A DNA stretch of 64,000 nucleotides from Alitabrizicola rongguiensis (GTDB taxonomy: Bacteria; Pseudomonadota; Alphaproteobacteria; Rhodobacterales; Rhodobacteraceae): NCBI RefSeq assembly GCF_021491355.1, contig NZ_JAKENF010000005.1:124001-188000 (forward strand). The letters run 5' to 3'. The position numbers and the translations under genes were made by a program. The notes beneath the pieces were generated by a model, which did not search any database, had not been told where the DNA came from, and saw only the letters and a program-made list of their open reading frames with translations. Of the stretch, positions 1 to 8,165 are shown piece after piece. Numbering within the stretch: position 1 is the stretch's first letter; each line of letters opens with the position of its first letter.

Positions 1-610
1 GCCGAGCGGCGCACCAATCCGGTCACGACCGTGCCCGGATCGCCGGACCAGTCTGGCGCCAGCACCAACCGGTCCATCGCTTCGCCTCGACCCAGCAGAC
101 CCTGCGCGATGCCGATATCGGCCAAGGCCACGCCATCGGGAAGGTTTTCGTCCAGACGGACCGTCGGCAACGCCGACCCGGCCAGCCGCCGGGCCGTTTC
201 GGCATTGGCAAGCAGCAGGCCCGGCGGGCGCAGGAACGCCGCAAGGTCACCGGCGCCGTTCAGGCCGTCCTGCCGCGCCTCGGCGGGCAGGGTCAGCGGT
301 TCTATCCCGACCAGTCGAACGCTCAATCCCGGCAAACGCCCCTCGACCATGGGCGAGACCGGCCACCCGGCGCGACGCAACGCCACGTAGTCGGCCAGCG
401 TCAGGGGTTGCCCGTCGGACCTGACGATCCGGTCGAGCCGGTTCTGGCCAAGCGCGGCCGCTGCACGGTCATAACTCGCCCGTGCCTCGGCATTGATCGC
501 CTGCACCCCCGACCAGAGCGCAGTGGCGAGTGCCAGTCCGGCAAGCAGCATTGCAAGTTGCAGCGGATGTCGCCGCCAATGTGACAGAAGCGCGCCAAGC
601 CCTGCCCGGA

Positions 611-614
<4 letters not shown>
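1..614 (-). CDS. ABC transporter permease, FtsX/LolCE-type (partial)
   Basis: Only the first ~204 codons are visible; the gene runs off the left edge. A short basic start (MIRAGLGALLSHWRRHP) leads into one hydrophobic segment at about residues 18-36, followed by a long soluble stretch. That is the layout of FtsX/MacB/LolC permeases, in which a large extracytoplasmic domain follows TM1. The ATG lies inside the stop of the upstream ATPase gene (ATGA, 611-614), so the two are translationally coupled and almost certainly form one exporter. The role is probably export of a lipophilic or peptide substrate, or lipoprotein release; the substrate cannot be read from sequence. The missing C-terminus would have to show three more membrane segments to confirm the family. 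Confidence 0.75.
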
Positions 615-1267
<653 letters not shown>

Positions 1268-1333
1268 CGGTTCTCCGTTTCTGCCCGCGATGTAGCATGC
1301 CCATTCCTCCGGACCAGCGCCAATGCCGCCGGA

Positions 1334-1359
1334 TCATCCTTTGGGTCCAAATATCCTCG
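1334..1359 (-). repeat. Dispersed 'GGATATTTG' repeat, diverged copy
   Basis: Reading the minus strand, CGAGGATATTTGG is followed by CCAAAGGATGA. This matches the core of three other copies in this window (5436-5460, 37990-38011, 63769-63790), but it lacks a strong flanking stem-loop. It sits between the divergent exporter operon and tpa. Confidence 0.55.
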
Positions 1360-1430
1360 TGCCGGCCCCGGGCGAGCAGCCGAAGTTGGGGGCGGAACGC
1401 CCGCGTCTGTCGTCGAAACCTCGCGCAATT

Positions 1431-1463
1431 CTGGCATTATCGCGGCGCCACCTCTGGTCCTAC
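1431..1463 (+). promoter_or_regulatory. Candidate TauR operator upstream of tpa (two direct repeats)
   Basis: Two direct repeats, CTGGCATTAT (1431-1440) and CTGGTCCTAC (1454-1463), begin exactly 23 bp apart, 55 bp before the tpa start. From memory, TauR of Rhodobacter binds tandem CTGGACYTAA-type repeats. The same 23-bp arrangement recurs upstream of xsc, which supports the assignment. Individual half sites match the remembered consensus only partly. Confidence 0.6.
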
Positions 1464-1518
1464 GCGCCTTTGCCGCGGCGTGGTGTTCTGGGCCATCTCT
1501 TTTTGACAGGAGGCCCAA

Positions 1519-2895
1519 ATGGCCGTGACTCTAGGAAACGACATGACCGCCGTGGTCGAGGCCGACCGCGCCCATGTCTGGCACCACCTGATCCAGCACA
1601 AGCAGTTCGAGTCGATCGACCCGCGCGTGATGGTCGAAGGCAAGGGCATGAAGGTCTGGGATGCCAAGGGCAAGGAGCATCTCGATGCCGTGTCGGGCGG
1701 CGTCTGGACGGTCAACGTCGGCTACGGCCGCGAGTCGATCGCCAATGCCGTGCGCGACCAGTTGATCCAGATGTGCTACTTCGCCGGCGCCTCTGGCTCG
1801 ATCCCCGGCGCGCTGTTCGCCCAGAAGCTCATCGAGAAGATGCCGGGCATGAGCCGGGTCTACTATGCCAACTCGGGGTCGGAAGCGAACGAGAAGGTCT
1901 TCAAGATGGTCCGCCAGATCGCGGCGCGCCATCACGGAGGCAAGAAATACAAGGTCCTCTACCGCGAGCGCGACTATCACGGCACCACCATCACCGCACT
2001 GTCCGCCTGCGGCCAGCCGCAGCGGGCGATGCAGTACGGCCCCTTCACACCGGGCTTCGTCGAAGTGCCGCATTGCCTGGAATACCGCAAGCAGTGGGAC
2101 GTCGAGAACTACGGCGAGCGCGCCGCCGACGCGATCGAGGAAGTGATCCTGCGCGAGGGTCCCGATACGATCGGCGCAATCTGCCTTGAGCCGGTGACCG
2201 CCGGCGGCGGTGTGATCGAGCCGCCGAAGGGCTATTGGGAGCGGGTCCAGGAAATCTGCAAGAAGTACAACATCCTCATCCATATCGACGAGGTCGTCTG
2301 CGGCGTCGGCCGGACCGGCACGTGGTTCGGCTACCAGCAATACGGCATCAAGCCCGATTTCGTGACCATGGCCAAGGGCGTCGCCTCGGGCTATGCCGCC
2401 ATCGCCTGCACCGTGACGACCGAGGAAGTGTTCAACCTCTTCAAGGACGATGCCAGCGATCCGCTCGGCTATTTCCGCGACATCTCGACCTTCGGCGGCT
2501 GTGCCTCGGGTCCGGCGGCGGCGCTGGAAAACATGCGGATCATCGAGGATGAGGGGCTGCTCGACAACACCACGAAGATGGGCGAGCGGATGCTGAACAA
2601 CCTGCGTGGCCTGATGGAAAAGCACCGGGTGATCGGCGATGTGCGCGGCAAGGGCCTGTTCCTTGGCGCGGAACTGGTGGCCGACCGCAAGACCAAGGAA
2701 CCGGCGGACGAGAAGATGGTCGCGGCCGTTGTCGCTGATTGCCTGGCGAACGGCGTCATCATCGGCATGACCAACCGCTCGATCCCCGGTCTGAACAACA
2801 CGCTCTGCTTCAGCCCGGCCCTGATTGCCACGGCGGATGACATCGACCACATCACTAGGACGGTCGACAAGGCGCTGATCAAGGTCTTCAGCTGA
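1519..2895 (+). CDS. tpa: Taurine--pyruvate aminotransferase
   Basis: A 458-aa class-III PLP aminotransferase. Cofactor motifs are NSGSEANE (118-125), D257 in IDEVV, which pairs with the pyridine nitrogen, and the Schiff-base lysine K286 in TMAKGVASGY. The predicted reaction is taurine + pyruvate to sulfoacetaldehyde + alanine, in the cytoplasm. The family contains many omega-aminotransferases of similar sequence. The taurine assignment rests on context: tauR and xsc lie just downstream and a TauR-like operator lies upstream. The start is fixed by a strong Shine-Dalgarno (ACAGGAGG) 6-7 nt before the ATG. It is monocistronic here and converges on a VOC-family gene, with a shared hairpin between them. 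Alternative: a beta-alanine or hypotaurine aminotransferase. Confidence 0.85.
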   Translation: MAVTLGNDMTAVVEADRAHVWHHLIQHKQFESIDPRVMVEGKGMKVWDAKGKEHLDAVSGGVWTVNVGYGRESIANAVRDQLIQMCYFAGASGSIPGALFAQKLIEKMPGMSRVYYANSGSEANEKVFKMVRQIAARHHGGKKYKVLYRERDYHGTTITALSACGQPQRAMQYGPFTPGFVEVPHCLEYRKQWDVENYGERAADAIEEVILREGPDTIGAICLEPVTAGGGVIEPPKGYWERVQEICKKYNILIHIDEVVCGVGRTGTWFGYQQYGIKPDFVTMAKGVASGYAAIACTVTTEEVFNLFKDDASDPLGYFRDISTFGGCASGPAAALENMRIIEDEGLLDNTTKMGERMLNNLRGLMEKHRVIGDVRGKGLFLGAELVADRKTKEPADEKMVAAVVADCLANGVIIGMTNRSIPGLNNTLCFSPALIATADDIDHITRTVDKALIKVFS

Positions 2896-2909
2896 TCCTT
2901 CGATCTGCA

Positions 2910-2937
2910 ATTGCCGCGCCCGTCAGGGCGCGGCAAT
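2910..2937. terminator. Bidirectional hairpin between tpa and the VOC gene
   Basis: Perfect 12-bp stem (ATTGCCGCGCCC / GGGCGCGGCAAT) with a GTCA loop between two convergent genes. It overlaps the last codons of the leftward gene. There is no long T-run, as is common for hairpins in this GC-rich group. Confidence 0.75.
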
Positions 2938-3786
2938 CACCCTGACGAGATTTCCGTCCCGGTCCGCGCAGTCAAAGCCCGAGGCCGTGGCGGTGAGCGA
3001 TACGCCCGCGCGCCGCAGGCGGCTAGCGGCCCGATCCGGATCTGGTAGTTCCAACACGTAGGCAATGATCCCCGCGGCCCCCGGGGGCGCGGGGATCAGC
3101 CGGTCGCCCGCCCATGTGTTGAGCGCCACGAGATGCGGGTGGTCAACGCGCCCGAGGTCACCAAAATGGTTCGCCGGGGCAAAGATGTTCGGCATAAGCC
3201 CGACCAGCCTGTAGAAGTCGTATGCCGCCGCAAGGTCGCGAGTTCGGAAGTGGATGTGGCCGTTGATCGTGCCATCAGGCATCTTCGCCTGCCTTTCGCC
3301 GCTGGCCACCTCTGCCCGCAACTCGGCCAGATCGAGCGGCTCGAAGATGGAATGAGGGACCCCGTCCCGCGTTAGCCCCTCCACCCTCCCGTCTACGGCG
3401 CGGATCGTTCCGCGCCCGGGGGTCAGGTGGGTCACCTCGATCTTGTTGCCGTCGGGATCGGCGATGTAGACCGACCGGCTCAGCAGGTGGTCCTGCCCGG
3501 AATGCCGCAGACCCGAGGCCGCGAAACGAACCGCCGCCTGTGCCAGGTCTGCGCTGGCGGGCACCTGCAGGGCGATATGGAAGAGGCCGAGCGCCATGTC
3601 CGGCATCGGTCCCGTCGCACCAGGGTGCAGGCGGATCAGGGGGCGACCGGGAAGACCCAGGATTGCGCCTTCGCCCGGCAGGCGGGTAAGGCCGACGATC
3701 GTCTGCCAGAACTCGGCACTCCGTTCGACGTCAGTGACCCTAAGATCGACCGGACCAAGGCGCGGACTGGGACTCGGTTCCGTCAT
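2923..3786 (-). CDS. Two-domain VOC-family protein (glyoxalase/extradiol dioxygenase fold)
   Basis: 287 aa with two vicinal-oxygen-chelate modules, about residues 5-115 and 150-285. The layout resembles CatE-type catechol 2,3-dioxygenases. Possible metal ligands are the His in GLFHIALQVP, the Glu in NKIEVTH, the His of GHIHFRT and the His in HPHLVALN; the first-strand His of module 1 appears to be missing (PVDLRVTD). ATG at 3786 is preferred because a run of purines (AGGGGGGCAAGA) precedes it; an upstream in-frame ATG at 3825 has none. It lies between tpa and tauR, convergent with tpa. The substrate is unknown. A role in the taurine module is inference from position only. Confidence 0.75.
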   Translation of the reverse strand: MTEPSPSPRLGPVDLRVTDVERSAEFWQTIVGLTRLPGEGAILGLPGRPLIRLHPGATGPMPDMALGLFHIALQVPASADLAQAAVRFAASGLRHSGQDHLLSRSVYIADPDGNKIEVTHLTPGRGTIRAVDGRVEGLTRDGVPHSIFEPLDLAELRAEVASGERQAKMPDGTINGHIHFRTRDLAAAYDFYRLVGLMPNIFAPANHFGDLGRVDHPHLVALNTWAGDRLIPAPPGAAGIIAYVLELPDPDRAASRLRRAGVSLTATASGFDCADRDGNLVRVIAAP

Positions 3787-3930
3787 TCTTGCCCCCCTGC
3801 TGATTGGGAAGGCTGCACGGCCCATGAAATTGCGTCAATAGCCGTGCCCCGGTCGCCGGGAAAGCCCGCTTGACGCGCGGCCCCGGACAGCGTCTCGATA
3901 GATCCAGTCCAATCGCGCCATGAGGCCAGA

Positions 3931-5391
3931 ATGCCGATCCCGCCCGAAGCCTTCGTGCTGCCGCCCCATCGGGACGGCACGCTGCAACAGGCGATCCGGC
4001 GGATGGTGATCGACGGCATCCTGTCGGGAAGGTTCCGCCCCGGTGACCGCCTGCCGTCGAGCCGCGGGCTTGCCGATCACCTGGGGATCGCGCGGATCAC
4101 GGTGACGCTGGCCTATGCAGAGTTGGTCGCGCAGGACTATCTCGCCGCGCGCGGTCGTTCGGGCTATTTCGTCTCCGACTCCGCGCCGCGCCCGTCCGAG
4201 GTTCCGGCCGGGGACCTGCCCGAGGTGACCGTCGATTTCGACACGCTGACCGGGCGGCGGTTTTCCCGCGCCGAGGGCGTCGACCGGCCGGCGGATTGGC
4301 GGCGATATCCCTATCCCTTCATCTACGGTCAGGCGGACCCGGCGCTGTTTGACCACCATAACTGGCGGCTTTGCGCGCTGAAGGCCCTCGGCCGGGCGGA
4401 TTTCGAAACGCTGACCTCCGATCATTACGAGGAAGATGATCCGCTTCTCATCGAATACATCCTGCGCAACATTCTGCCGCGGCGGGGAATTGCCGCGCGA
4501 CCCGAAGAAGTGCTGCTGACGATGGGGGCGCAGAACGCGATCTGGCTGACGGCGCAGGTGCTGCTGACCCGTGACCGGCGGGCAGTACTGGAGAATCCCT
4601 GCTATCCGGGCCTGCGCCGGATTCTCGGCCAGACCGCAGCCGAGACGCTGACGGTGGATGTGGACGGCGACGGGCTGCCGCCGGACCTTCTGCCGAAATG
4701 GATCGACGTGGTCTTCCTGACCGCGAGCCACCATTGCCCGACCAACGCGACCCTGCCGCTGGAGCGGCGGATGGCGCTGCTCGACAAGGCTGGGCGCGAG
4801 AACTTCCTGATTGTCGAGGACGACTACGAATTCGAGATGTCCTTCCTGAAACCCGCCTCGCCCTCGCTGAAATCGCTCGATCGCGAGGGGCGGGTGATCC
4901 ATGTCGGGTCCTTCTCGAAGTCGATCTTTCCGGGGCTGAGGCTCGGCTATCTGGTCGGGCCGGCGGCCTTCATCCGCGAGGCGCGGGGGCTTCGCGCGAC
5001 GGTCCTTCGCCATCCACCGGGCCATGTACAGCGGACGGCGGCCTATTTCCTGTCACTTGGCCATTACGACGCGCTCATCAACCGGATGAAGCAGGCCTAT
5101 CGCCGGCGCCGCACGGTCATGGACGAGGCGATCGCCGCACAGGGGCTGACTGTGGCGGGGCAGGGAGGCTTCGGCGGGTCGAGCTTCTGGATGGAGGCAC
5201 CTGCAGGGGTTGATACCGAGGTCCTCGCGGCGGATCTGCGGGCGGAGGGCGTGCTGATCGAACCGGGGCGGGCGTTCTACGCGCCGGGCACGGCACCCTC
5301 GAACCGCTACCGGCTCGCGTATTCCTCGATCGCACCCGGGAGAATTCCTGATGGGGTCGCCCTGATCGCACGGGCGATCGAGAAGGCCTGA
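3931..5391 (+). CDS. tauR: TauR-type transcriptional activator (GntR/MocR family)
   Basis: 486 aa. The N-terminal GntR winged helix (about 15-80; RLPSSRGLADHLGIARITV) is joined to a fold-type-I aminotransferase domain with the PLP lysine K330 in SFSKSIFPGLRLGY. This is the MocR architecture. In Rhodobacter capsulatus, TauR of this type is required for expression of taurine genes. Here it stands between tpa and xsc, both of which carry paired CTGG-type repeats upstream. ATG is preceded by GAGG at good spacing. A strong stem-loop with the dispersed repeat follows its stop. Other MocR regulators (PdxR, GabR) look alike; context favours TauR. Confidence 0.85.
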   Translation: MPIPPEAFVLPPHRDGTLQQAIRRMVIDGILSGRFRPGDRLPSSRGLADHLGIARITVTLAYAELVAQDYLAARGRSGYFVSDSAPRPSEVPAGDLPEVTVDFDTLTGRRFSRAEGVDRPADWRRYPYPFIYGQADPALFDHHNWRLCALKALGRADFETLTSDHYEEDDPLLIEYILRNILPRRGIAARPEEVLLTMGAQNAIWLTAQVLLTRDRRAVLENPCYPGLRRILGQTAAETLTVDVDGDGLPPDLLPKWIDVVFLTASHHCPTNATLPLERRMALLDKAGRENFLIVEDDYEFEMSFLKPASPSLKSLDREGRVIHVGSFSKSIFPGLRLGYLVGPAAFIREARGLRATVLRHPPGHVQRTAAYFLSLGHYDALINRMKQAYRRRRTVMDEAIAAQGLTVAGQGGFGGSSFWMEAPAGVDTEVLAADLRAEGVLIEPGRAFYAPGTAPSNRYRLAYSSIAPGRIPDGVALIARAIEKA

Positions 5392-5410
5392 CGCGCCGTC
5401 TGGTTGAGAG

Positions 5411-5462
5411 CCCCGGGGGCGCTGCCCCCGGACCCCGGGATATTTGAGAGCAGAAAATGAAG
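5411..5462 (+). repeat. Stem-loop plus 'GGATATTTG' repeat after tauR
   Basis: An 8-bp GC stem (CCGGGGGC / GCCCCCGG, 5413-5431, loop GCT) is followed by CGGGATATTTGAGAGCAG and AAAATGA. It is the likely terminator of tauR. The tail is shared with copies near 1334, 37990 and 63769. Confidence 0.75.
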
Positions 5463-5472
5463 TGATGGCGAT

Positions 5473-5505
5473 CTGGACCTATATGGCCCTTCATGCTGGC
5501 CCTAA
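5473..5505 (+). promoter_or_regulatory. Candidate TauR operator upstream of xsc (two direct repeats)
   Basis: CTGGACCTAT (5473-5482) and CTGGCCCTAA (5496-5505) start 23 bp apart, 63 bp before xsc. Both are close to the remembered TauR consensus CTGGACYTAA. The spacing equals that of the pair upstream of tpa. Confidence 0.65.
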
Positions 5506-5568
5506 GGGTGCCGTAGGGTCGCGCATAGGGTACGCTGGACACAATCTGCCCTCCGGAGGAGCACCCCT

Positions 5569-7344
5569 ATGAAGATGACCACCGAAGAAGCCTTCGTGAA
5601 GGTCCTGCAGCGGCACGGCATCGAGCATGTCTTCGGCATCATCGGGTCTGCCTTCATGCCGATCTCGGACATCTTCCCCAAGGCGGGCATCACCTTCTGG
5701 GACTGCGCGCATGAGGGCTCGGGCGGAATGATGGCGGATGGCTACACCCGCGCGACCGGCAAGATGTCGATGATGATCGCGCAGAACGGGCCGGGCATCA
5801 CCAACTTCGTGACCGCTGTGAAGACTGCCTACTGGAACCATTCCCCGCTCCTTCTGGTCACACCGCAGGCCGCGAACAAGACCATCGGGCAAGGCGGCTT
5901 CCAGGAGGTCGAGCAGATGGCGGCCTTTAAGGATATGGTCTGCTACCAGGAAGAGGTGCGCGACCCTTCGCGCATCGCCGAGGTGCTGAACCGGGTGATC
6001 CTGCAGGCCAAGCGTCAGTCGGCCCCGGCCCAGATCAATGTGCCGCGGGACATGTTCACGCAGGTGATCGACATCGAATTGCCGGCCATCGTCGAGTTCG
6101 AGCGCCCCTCGGGCGGGGACGAGGCGCTGGCCCAGGCGGCGCAATTGCTCTCCACGGCGAAGTTCCCGGTGATCCTGAACGGGGCGGGCGTGGTTCTGGG
6201 CGGGGCGATCCCGGCCTCGATGGCGCTGGCCGAGCGGCTCGATGCGCCGGTCTGCGTCGGCTACCAGCACAACGACGCTTTTCCCGGCTCGCATCCGCTC
6301 TTTGCCGGACCTCTCGGCTACAACGGCTCCAAGGCAGGGATGGAACTGATCTCGCAGGCCGATGTGGTGCTTGCGCTAGGCACGCGGCTCAATCCGTTCT
6401 CGACGCTGCCGGGCTACGGCCTCGACTACTGGCCGAAGGATGCGAAGATCATCCAGGTCGATATCAACCCCAACCGGATCGGCCTTACCAAGAAGGTCGC
6501 GGTCGGGATCGTTGGCGACGCGAAGAAAGTGGCCGAAGGGATCCTGTCGCGGCTGTCGAAGACCGCAGGCGACGCGGGCCGGATAGAGCGCAAGGCCCTG
6601 ATTCAGCAGAAGAAGGCGCGCTGGACGCAGGAACTGGCCAGCATGGATCACGAGGCCGACGATCCGGGCACCACCTGGAACCAGCGCGCGCGCTCGGCCA
6701 AGCCGGACTGGATGAGCCCGCGCATGGCCTGGCGGGCGATCTCGGCCGCGCTGCCGAAAGAGGCGATCATCTCCTCCGACATCGGCAACAACTGCGCCAT
6801 CGGCAACGCCTATCCGTCCTTCGAGGCCGGGCGGAAGTACCTGGCGCCGGGCCTCTTCGGCCCCTGCGGCTACGGCCTGCCCTCGGTCGTGGGCGCCAAG
6901 ATCGGCTGCCCAGACGTGCCGGTCGTCGGCTTTTCGGGCGACGGTGCCTTCGGCATCGCGGTCACGGAACTGACGGCGATCGGGCGCAAGGAATGGCCGG
7001 CGATCACCCAGATCGTCTTCCGCAACTACCAATGGGGGGCAGAGAAGCGGAACTCGACGCTGTGGTATGACGACAACTTCGTCGGTACCGAGCTGAACGA
7101 GCAGGTCTCCTATGCCGGGATCGCCAAGGCCTGCGGGCTGCAGGGCGTGGTGGCGCGCACGATGGAGGAGCTGACGGCGGCGCTGGCCAAAGCGATCGAC
7201 GACCAGATGAACCACGGCAAGACCACGCTGATCGAGGCGATGATCAACCAGGAACTGGGCGAGCCCTTCCGCCGCGACGCGATGAAGAAACCGGTGGAGG
7301 TGGCGGGCATCGACCCGGCCGACATGCGTCCGCAGATCGTCTGA
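5569..7344 (+). CDS. xsc: Sulfoacetaldehyde acetyltransferase
   Basis: A 591-aa thiamine-diphosphate enzyme. It converts sulfoacetaldehyde and phosphate to sulfite and acetyl phosphate in the cytoplasm. The cofactor-activating glutamate is E49 (CAHEG). The metal/ThDP-binding GDG motif is at 457-459 (FSGDGAFG). Sequence blocks such as HGIEHVFGIIGSAFMPISD are characteristic of Xsc rather than acetolactate synthase. A strong ribosome site (GGAGGAG) precedes the start. The stop overlaps the start of the TauE-type gene by one base (TGATG), so the two are coupled. A phosphate acetyltransferase gene, often next to xsc, is not present in this window. Confidence 0.95.
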   Translation: MKMTTEEAFVKVLQRHGIEHVFGIIGSAFMPISDIFPKAGITFWDCAHEGSGGMMADGYTRATGKMSMMIAQNGPGITNFVTAVKTAYWNHSPLLLVTPQAANKTIGQGGFQEVEQMAAFKDMVCYQEEVRDPSRIAEVLNRVILQAKRQSAPAQINVPRDMFTQVIDIELPAIVEFERPSGGDEALAQAAQLLSTAKFPVILNGAGVVLGGAIPASMALAERLDAPVCVGYQHNDAFPGSHPLFAGPLGYNGSKAGMELISQADVVLALGTRLNPFSTLPGYGLDYWPKDAKIIQVDINPNRIGLTKKVAVGIVGDAKKVAEGILSRLSKTAGDAGRIERKALIQQKKARWTQELASMDHEADDPGTTWNQRARSAKPDWMSPRMAWRAISAALPKEAIISSDIGNNCAIGNAYPSFEAGRKYLAPGLFGPCGYGLPSVVGAKIGCPDVPVVGFSGDGAFGIAVTELTAIGRKEWPAITQIVFRNYQWGAEKRNSTLWYDDNFVGTELNEQVSYAGIAKACGLQGVVARTMEELTAALAKAIDDQMNHGKTTLIEAMINQELGEPFRRDAMKKPVEVAGIDPADMRPQIV

Positions 7345-8087
7345 TGCCCTTCGATCTGGGCCTGGGGTCGGTCCTGTGGATGTCGGCGGTGATCCTCGTC
7401 GCCGGCTTCGTACGGGGCTATTCGGGCTTTGGCTATTCGGCGATCGTCATCGCCGCCTCGAGCGTGGTGATGAGCCCGTTGCATTTCGTGGCGGTCGTGG
7501 TGATCCTCGAATTCGTCATGTCGCTGCAGGCGTGGAAAGGGGCAGGGCCGTCAGTCGACTGGAAGCGGGTCCTTTGCCTGCTGGCGGGGGCGGCCGTGGG
7601 GCTGCCTGCCGGGCTTTGGGCGCTGACGGCGATTTCCGAGAATGCGGCGCGGGCGGTGATCTCGGGCTATGTGCTTGCGATGTGCGTCCTTCTGCTCTTG
7701 GGCCTCAGGATGCGGGCCGAGGTGCGGGGCGTGCCGGCCAATGTTGGCGCGGGGCTGATCTCGGGCCTCGCCAATGCGCCGGGCATGGGCGGGCTGCCGG
7801 TCGCGGCCTTCTTCGCCGCGCAGCCGATGCAGGCGAACGTGTTTCGCGCGACGCTGATCGCCTATTTCCCGCTGCTCGATATCTATTCGGCACCGCTCTA
7901 CTGGTGGCACGGGCTGGTAACCTGGGACACGCTCTGGGCCTCGCTCTATGCCTTGCCGCTGACGCTGGTCGGCAACTGGCTGGGCGGGCGGCATTTCTTC
8001 GGCACCGACCCGCAGGAGTTCCGCCGTTTTGCCATCCTGCTACTGGCAGCCCTCGCCCTGCTGGGTCTGGGTCGCGCCCTTATCTGA
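7344..8087 (+). CDS. tauE: TauE/SafE-family membrane protein, probable sulfite exporter
   Basis: A 247-aa integral membrane protein with about 7-8 hydrophobic segments and the family's duplicated glycine-rich openings (VRGYSGFGYSA near residue 25; LISGLANAPGMGG near residue 140). Members export sulfite, sulfoacetate or other organic acids. Translational coupling to xsc suggests that it removes sulfite released by Xsc. The family is broad, so substrate identity is inferred from context. SoeABC, immediately downstream, offers the alternative fate of oxidation. Confidence 0.8.
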   Translation: MPFDLGLGSVLWMSAVILVAGFVRGYSGFGYSAIVIAASSVVMSPLHFVAVVVILEFVMSLQAWKGAGPSVDWKRVLCLLAGAAVGLPAGLWALTAISENAARAVISGYVLAMCVLLLLGLRMRAEVRGVPANVGAGLISGLANAPGMGGLPVAAFFAAQPMQANVFRATLIAYFPLLDIYSAPLYWWHGLVTWDTLWASLYALPLTLVGNWLGGRHFFGTDPQEFRRFAILLLAALALLGLGRALI

Positions 8088-8165
8088 TCCCATTGCGCAG
8101 AAACGTTCTGGGTCAGATGTCGAATTTGGAACGTCATTCCGGTCTTTTGGGCTGGTCAGGAACAA

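Noticed and set aside
1488-1497. Third CTGG-type element (CTGGGCCATC) before tpa, and CTGGACACAA at 5535 before xsc
   Set aside because: They do not keep the 23-bp period and match the repeat poorly at the 3' end.
1531-2910. Long open frame antisense to tpa (and similar long antisense frames at 8169-9665, 12276-14414 and 47014-49242)
   Set aside because: GC-rich DNA leaves antisense frames open; these show no protein-family motifs, are rich in R/H/Q and lack ribosome sites.
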